In this document: positions 60,381 to 64,000 of the stretch, piece after piece
How positions within the stretch are numbered: the first letter of the stretch is position 1
How the letters are laid out: every line of letters starts with the position of its first letter
NCBI GenBank assembly: GCA_038326025.1
Contig: JBBQJP010000007.1
Span: forward strand, 47,909-111,908
Length of the DNA stretch: 64,000 nt
Source: CAISIP01 sp038326025
GTDB taxonomy: Bacteria; Pseudomonadota; Gammaproteobacteria; Burkholderiales; Burkholderiaceae_C
Direction: 5' to 3'
Notes under the pieces: generated by a model
Database searches by the model: none
Seen by the model: only the letters and a program-made list of their open reading frames with translations
Told to the model about the DNA's origin: nothing
Position numbers and translations under genes: made by a program

Positions 60381-61913
60381 TCAATACCACTGGTCCGTCA
60401 TCGACGCCTTCTTGCGCGCGACATAGTCGCGTATGGACTCGTCTACGGCTTCGTCAATCGGTGGCGCCTGGTATTCGGCCAGCGAGGCTTTCCAGCGGGC
60501 ATTGGCGCGGGTGGCACTGTCGCGTGAGCCGTCTTCGCTCCAGGTCTCGAACGGCCGGTCGTCGGAGATGGTGGAGTCAAAAAATGCGGTGGTGTAGTTC
60601 GCCATGGTGTGGGCACAACCGAGAAAGTGGCTGCCAGGGCCGACCTCCTTGAACGCGTCGATCGCCAACGTGTTGTCATCCACCGTAACACCGGCCATGT
60701 AACTGTGCAACGCGCCGCAGAAGTCGGCGTCCATCATGAATTTTTCATAACTCATGGCAAGCAGGCCGTCCAGGAATCCGGCCGAATGCAGAATGAAGTT
60801 GGCGCCGCAATGAACCGCTGAGAGCATCGACATCACCGATTCCTGCATCGCCTGGCCGTCGGGCAACTTGGAGGTGGTGAACGAGCCGGCGCAGCGCAAG
60901 GGCAGACCGAGCCGGCGCGCGAGTTGCCCGATCACCATGGATCCGATAGCAGGCTCGGGTGTGCCGAAAGTCGGCGAACCCGAGCGCAGCGACATGCTGG
61001 ACAGGAAGTTACCGAAAATCACCGGGGCACCCGGGCGCTCCAACTGCGTGATCGCACAACCGACCATGGTCTCGGCCAGCGATTGCGCAATGGCGCCGGC
61101 GTTGGTCACCGGGCCCATGGCGCCGCCGAGGATGAAGGGTACGATCACGGCCGCCTGGTTGGCGCGGGCATAGGCGCGTGCAGCTGTCGTCATCGTGCCG
61201 TCCCACAGCAGTGGCGAATTGACATTGACGTTGCCCATCAAGACGCAGTTCTTGTCGACGAAATCGGAGCCGAACAGCAGCCGACTCATCTCGACCGAAT
61301 CCTCGGCGCGCTCCTGCGACGTGATCGAGCCCATGTAGGCCTTGTCGGAGTAACGCATGTGGGCATAGACCATGTCCAGGTGTCGTTTGTTGACCGGCAC
61401 GTCGGTCGGCTCGCAGACGGTGCCGCCTGAATGGTGCAACCACGGGCAGTTGTAGGCCAGCTTGATGAAGTTCTGGAAGTCTTCGAGCGTTCCGTAACGT
61501 CGGCCCTTGTCCAGATCCATCACGAACGGCGAGCCGTAGGCTGGTGCGAACACCACGTTGTTGCCGCCGATCTGCACCGATCGCGCCGGGTTGCGCGCAT
61601 GTTGCGTAAATTCCCTGGGCGCGGTCTTGAGGATCTCGCGCAGATGGCCGGGCTCGAAAGTGACCCGCATGCCATCGACCTTGGCGCCCGATTTGCGGAA
61701 CTGCGCCAGGCATTCATCGTCGTCGCGAATGTCCAGCCCGACCTCGGCCAGGATGCGGTCGGCTGCGGCCTCGATCTTGAGCAGGTTTTCTTCGCCCATG
61801 ATGTCGTAGGTCGGGATTTTGCGCCGGATGTAGGCAGGTGCGGCTGGCTTGGCGTTAGGATCGCGCCGCTCGCGGCCGCCACGGCGATGCCGTTTGGTAT
61901 CAGTGTCACTCAT
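60381..61913 (-). CDS. MttB-family (non-pyrrolysine) trimethylamine/betaine methyltransferase
   Basis: 510-residue TIM-barrel protein of the MttB superfamily: YDIMGEENLLKIEAAADRIL, FAPAYGSPFVMDLDKGRRYG, LHHSGGTVCEPTDVPV, SPLLWDGTMTTAARAYARAN, SSMSLRSGSPTFGTPEPAI, and KEVGPGSHFLGCAHTMANYT. The frame has no internal amber codon, so this is the pyrrolysine-free branch. Characterised members of that branch demethylate quaternary amines such as glycine betaine, proline betaine or carnitine using a corrinoid protein. No corrinoid protein, reactivase or tetrahydrofolate methyltransferase gene is seen in this window. The N-terminal 25 residues are basic and disordered. It is first gene of the leftward operon and is divergent from a LysR regulator. 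Confidence 0.9.
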   Translation of the reverse strand: MSDTDTKRHRRGGRERRDPNAKPAAPAYIRRKIPTYDIMGEENLLKIEAAADRILAEVGLDIRDDDECLAQFRKSGAKVDGMRVTFEPGHLREILKTAPREFTQHARNPARSVQIGGNNVVFAPAYGSPFVMDLDKGRRYGTLEDFQNFIKLAYNCPWLHHSGGTVCEPTDVPVNKRHLDMVYAHMRYSDKAYMGSITSQERAEDSVEMSRLLFGSDFVDKNCVLMGNVNVNSPLLWDGTMTTAARAYARANQAAVIVPFILGGAMGPVTNAGAIAQSLAETMVGCAITQLERPGAPVIFGNFLSSMSLRSGSPTFGTPEPAIGSMVIGQLARRLGLPLRCAGSFTTSKLPDGQAMQESVMSMLSAVHCGANFILHSAGFLDGLLAMSYEKFMMDADFCGALHSYMAGVTVDDNTLAIDAFKEVGPGSHFLGCAHTMANYTTAFFDSTISDDRPFETWSEDGSRDSATRANARWKASLAEYQAPPIDEAVDESIRDYVARKKASMTDQWY

Positions 61914-61940
61914 ATCGTTTCACCCGGTTTACGGCAGGCT

Positions 61941-61960
61941 ATCTGCCGAATTCCATAGAT
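61941..61960. promoter_or_regulatory. Imperfect palindrome upstream of mttB (LysR site candidate)
   Basis: ATCTGCCGAATTCCATAGAT: arms ATCT/AGAT around a GAATTC centre, 14 of 20 positions symmetrical, about 28 bp before the mttB start. It is a candidate site for the divergent LysR protein. The position is closer to the gene than an activator site usually is. Confidence 0.35.
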
Positions 61961-62001
61961 GGTAGGTAACTCAGATGCTTTTGTGACCGGCATATGTTTT
62001 C

Positions 62002-62017
62002 ATCTTTGCCATAAGAT
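62002..62017. promoter_or_regulatory. Palindrome at the lysR start (autoregulation candidate)
   Basis: ATCTT-TGCCAT-AAGAT, perfect 5-bp arms, ending 6 bp before the LysR ATG in the 110-bp divergent gap. The ATC...GAT framework is close to common LysR boxes. Binding here would repress lysR itself while leaving the mttB side accessible. Confidence 0.45.
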
Positions 62018-62023
62018 TGGCTC

Positions 62024-62938
62024 ATGGCAAGACGATTTCAGCAACCGGCGATGGCGAACCTGATCACGTTCGAGGCAGCGGCCCGTACCGGCAGTTTCAC
62101 GCGCGCCGCCGAGGAGTTGTCGATCAGCCAGCCGGCGATCAGCCACGCGATGCGCGAACTGGAGGGCGAACTCGGCGTGGCATTGTTTGTGCGGCGTCAC
62201 AAAGGCGTCGAGACCACCGACGCCGGTCGTCATCTTCTCGAACAGGTGAGCCTGGGTCTGACGCTCATCGACCAGGCACTAGGCGAGGTTCGCGCCATGA
62301 CGCCCGGCCCGCAGGTGACGCTGGCTGTGTCCACCGCCACCGCCACCTGGTGGTTGCTTCCACGCATCGCCCGCTTCAAGAAGCAGCATCCGGACATCGA
62401 ATTGCGCTGCATCACCACCGACACCGACCTGGACCTGGGCCGCGAACGCATCGACCTGGCCATCACGCTGGGCACAGGCGAGTTCCCGCAGCACCAGCGC
62501 TGGCACTTTGTCGACGAAGAGATTTTTCCGGTCTGCAGCCCGGGTTATCTGCAAGAGCACGGTGCCATGGTCGACGTGCAGGCGTTGAACCGCGCCAGCC
62601 TGCTGCACCTGGAGGAGCGCTACCGCCCGCGCCTGGGTTGGTCGGGCTGGCTGGCGCGTTTCGGTGTGTCCCTGGGCCGCAACACCAAGCTTTTCCGCTT
62701 CAACGACTATTCGGTTGTGCTGCAGGCTGCGATCGAAGGGCAGGGCGTGGCATTGGGTTGGCGCCATCTGGTCGATCCGCTGATCACGCAAGGCCTGCTG
62801 GTGCGCCCGGTGCCGCAAGGCGTGACGACCGATCAGCCGATTTATATCGTGGCGTCACGGCGCGGGAAGTTGCGGGCTGAGGCGGTATATCTGCGGGACT
62901 GGTTGGTGGGGGAGGCGGGGATGCAGAAAACTGCGTAG
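62024..62938 (+). CDS. LysR-family regulator (GcvA-like) of the mttB operon
   Basis: 304 residues. HTH domain ANLITFEAAARTGSFTRAAE, ELSISQPAISHAMRELEGEL, LFVRRHKGVETTDAGRHLL. The effector domain has LAVSTATATWWLLPRIARFK, RERIDLAITLGTG and GQGVALGWRHLVDPLI, the last typical of the GcvA subgroup. It is divergent from mttB with short palindromes between, so it most likely activates the mttB-flavoenzyme-cyclodeaminase operon in response to the amine substrate or a product. Confidence 0.93.
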   Translation: MARRFQQPAMANLITFEAAARTGSFTRAAEELSISQPAISHAMRELEGELGVALFVRRHKGVETTDAGRHLLEQVSLGLTLIDQALGEVRAMTPGPQVTLAVSTATATWWLLPRIARFKKQHPDIELRCITTDTDLDLGRERIDLAITLGTGEFPQHQRWHFVDEEIFPVCSPGYLQEHGAMVDVQALNRASLLHLEERYRPRLGWSGWLARFGVSLGRNTKLFRFNDYSVVLQAAIEGQGVALGWRHLVDPLITQGLLVRPVPQGVTTDQPIYIVASRRGKLRAEAVYLRDWLVGEAGMQKTA

Positions 62939-63035
62939 CAATTGACGCAAGCTGCATGTGGAGCCCGCGCACGGAACTGAGTTTTTGGCTGAACCTGATG
63001 CACAATGATGACGAAAATGATGCAAGGAGGCGATG

Positions 63036-63242
63036 ATGCGAACGACAATCACGATTGACGATGAGTTGTATGACAAGGCGATTGCCTTGGCTGATCCGGG
63101 CGTCGAGAAGTCAGAACTGATCCGCGACTGCGTGCGTGCCTACATTCAACTCCAGACTGGCCGTCGACTGGCTGCGCTGGGTGGAACCGTCCCAGACATG
63201 GAACTGCCGCCACGCAGACGTGAAGATCTCTTGCCGTCATGA
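63036..63242 (+). CDS. VapB-type antitoxin
   Basis: 68-residue type II antitoxin. The RHH-like N terminus MRTTITIDDELYDKAIALAD is followed by KSELIRDCVRAYIQLQTGRR and ALGGTVPDMELPPRR, the family's VapC-binding tail. Of two adjacent ATGs the second (63036) has AAGGAGG at 5-bp spacing and is chosen. The stop overlaps the toxin start (ATGA), so toxin synthesis is coupled. It binds and silences VapC and should repress its own promoter. Confidence 0.93.
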   Translation: MRTTITIDDELYDKAIALADPGVEKSELIRDCVRAYIQLQTGRRLAALGGTVPDMELPPRRREDLLPS

Positions 63243-63628
63243 GGGTGCTGGTTGACACGTCCGTGTGGGTGGCGCATTTCAAACGGCGTGACGAGCACCT
63301 GGCCAAGCTGCTCGAAAGTGGCCTGGTGTTGTGCCACCCTTATGTGGTTGTCGAAGTGGCGTGCGGTACACCACCCGCACGCAATGCCATCGTGACAATG
63401 ATGGCGGCGCTCGATAGCGTCCCGGTGGCGAATCAAGTGGAATTACTGGGGCTGGTTGAGCGCCAGCGCCTGTTTGGGCGCGGCTGCGGCTTTGTGGATG
63501 TGAGTCTTCTAGCCGCAGCGCTCTTGTCAAGTCAAGCGCACATTTGGACGCTTGACCGACGTCTTGCAGCATTGGCAGATGCAATGGGCCGGCGATATTT
63601 CCCGCCCATGGGCGCCGCGTCGGTATAA
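63239..63628 (+). CDS. VapC-type PIN-domain toxin (ribonuclease)
   Basis: 129-residue PIN nuclease with the acidic metal site D6 (LVDTSVW), E39 (VVVEVACG), D87 (GFVDVSLLA) and D106 (TLDRRLA). VapC toxins cut tRNA or rRNA and stop growth when the antitoxin decays. The gene is intact and directly coupled to vapB, so the pair looks functional. Confidence 0.94.
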   Translation: MRVLVDTSVWVAHFKRRDEHLAKLLESGLVLCHPYVVVEVACGTPPARNAIVTMMAALDSVPVANQVELLGLVERQRLFGRGCGFVDVSLLAAALLSSQAHIWTLDRRLAALADAMGRRYFPPMGAASV

Positions 63629-63714
63629 CGACGGGGTGAACCATTCTTGGATAAAGTTTGGATTGATCAAGAGAAGTTCGTGAATTCTGATTCGACCATT
63701 CAGATCACCTTCAC

Positions 63715-63754
63715 TTTCGCACGGGGTCAGTTTCGCAGTTTCGCACGGGGTCAG
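63715..63754. repeat. Direct repeat after vapBC
   Basis: TTTCGCACGGGGTCAG occurs at 63715-63730 and 63739-63754 (24-bp period), with an extra TTTCGCA between. The GGGGTCAGATCTATACC continuation resembles ends or scars left by small mobile elements, but no transposase is present. The rest of the 234-bp gap before the dodecin gene holds only a pair of GGGCCC boxes (hairpin potential). Confidence 0.55.
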
Positions 63755-63862
63755 ATCTATACCTTGTAGTTTTTAGCGGGCCCTCGCTGGAAGGGGCCCT
63801 CGGTCACATTGCGCGAACTGCCCAAGATAACGGCCCCGGCTCAATCGCGGTGACGCTTAGGA

Positions 63863-64000
63863 TCAATCCGTCAGGATGAAGGTCACCTTCAGAATCACCT
63901 TGTATCCGGTGACCTTGCCGTTGTCGACGGTGACTTCCTGGTCCTTCACCCAGGCGCCCTTGACATTCTTCAGCGTCTTGTTGGCGCGTGCAACGCCCTG
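63863..64000 (-). CDS. Dodecin-family protein, C-terminal part (cut by window edge)
   Basis: The last 45 residues of a small protein on the minus strand: QGVARANKTLKNVKGAWVKD, then QEVTVDNGKVTGYKVILKVT and FILTD with a TGA at 63863. This is the second half of dodecin (helix, then two long strands). Dodecin forms a dodecameric hollow sphere storing flavins or related ligands. The conserved Trp of flavin-binding dodecins corresponds to the W in GAWVKD. The start lies outside the window. Confidence 0.85.
   Translation of the reverse strand, partial: QGVARANKTLKNVKGAWVKDQEVTVDNGKVTGYKVILKVTFILTD

Noticed and set aside
60381..61913. Possible pyrrolysine-containing MttB
   Set aside because: The frame is continuous without an in-frame TAG, so no amber read-through is needed.
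63715..63754. Direct repeats considered as a CRISPR or attachment site
   Set aside because: Two copies 24 bp apart, with no spacers, integrase or tRNA nearby; only a scar-like repeat can be supported.
63770..63810. GGGCCC boxes considered as a terminator for the dodecin gene
   Set aside because: The possible stem is only 6 bp and the T-run is on the wrong side for leftward transcription.

Overview
This is a GC-rich bacterial chromosome segment, most likely from a betaproteobacterium of the order Burkholderiales (Comamonadaceae-like). Supporting signs are an extragenic repeat typical of that family after mgtE, the Entner-Doudoroff pair edd/eda, a VanA-type oxygenase, Bug-type (TctC) and dipeptide-type ABC transport genes, and the general gene style. 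I see no rRNA, tRNA, CRISPR array, intact insertion sequence or prophage. Start codons were chosen from Shine-Dalgarno spacing, coupling overlaps and signal peptides. All family names come from reading motifs, not from a search.

Region 1 (0-10.8 kb) holds a partial SLC13-type permease, an MgtE magnesium transporter with a duplicated N-terminal segment, an MscS channel and a FadE-type acyl-CoA dehydrogenase. A leftward stress group follows: universal stress protein, a stand-alone encapsulated-ferritin (EncFtn) homologue and a histone-H1-like Lys/Ala protein. Next is a fused Kdo transferase-Kdo kinase with a small glycosyltransferase. Region 2 (10.9-18.5 kb) is a leftward tetR-adaptor-RND pump-pcm-rhodanese-tolC series that runs on into the lipopolysaccharide genes. 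Region 3 (18.5-25.4 kb) has an M14-type deacylase, an AEC carrier, pdxH, a ChaC-like cyclotransferase, and edd-eda behind a HexR-like palindrome. It ends in a scar of two broken genes (TauD-like and LysR-like). Region 4 (25.4-36.8 kb) has a dipeptide-type ABC transporter with a divergent binding protein, a CoA-disulfide-reductase-like flavoenzyme, a ribbon-helix-helix regulator with a PHB-depolymerase-type esterase, an amidohydrolase and a TauE/SafE permease.

Region 5 (37-47.3 kb) is the most unusual. A leftward operon encodes a secreted single chain made of FecR domain, TPR repeats and an outer-membrane beta-barrel, then a small Cys-containing secreted protein, then a CHASE2 adenylate cyclase. 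Divergent from it lies a very GC-rich regulator with winged helix, degenerate nucleotide-cyclase domain, AAA ATPase and TPR repeats. Between the two are a perfect 23-bp tandem repeat and candidate promoters for both directions. I propose one envelope-sensing/cAMP circuit.

Region 6 (47.3-62.9 kb) begins with remnants of a response regulator and of an ornithine-cyclodeaminase gene. It continues as a probable catabolic island for methylated (quaternary) amines and methoxy compounds: a gamma-butyrobetaine-hydroxylase-like dioxygenase, a Bug binding protein, a DUF3604 protein, a GntR/UTRA regulator, a VanA oxygenase without VanB, a MarR regulator, an ornithine-cyclodeaminase-like enzyme, two TMADH-type flavoenzymes, a non-pyrrolysine MttB-family methyltransferase and a divergent LysR regulator. 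Region 7 (63-64 kb) has a VapBC toxin-antitoxin pair, short direct repeats and the 3' end of a dodecin gene.
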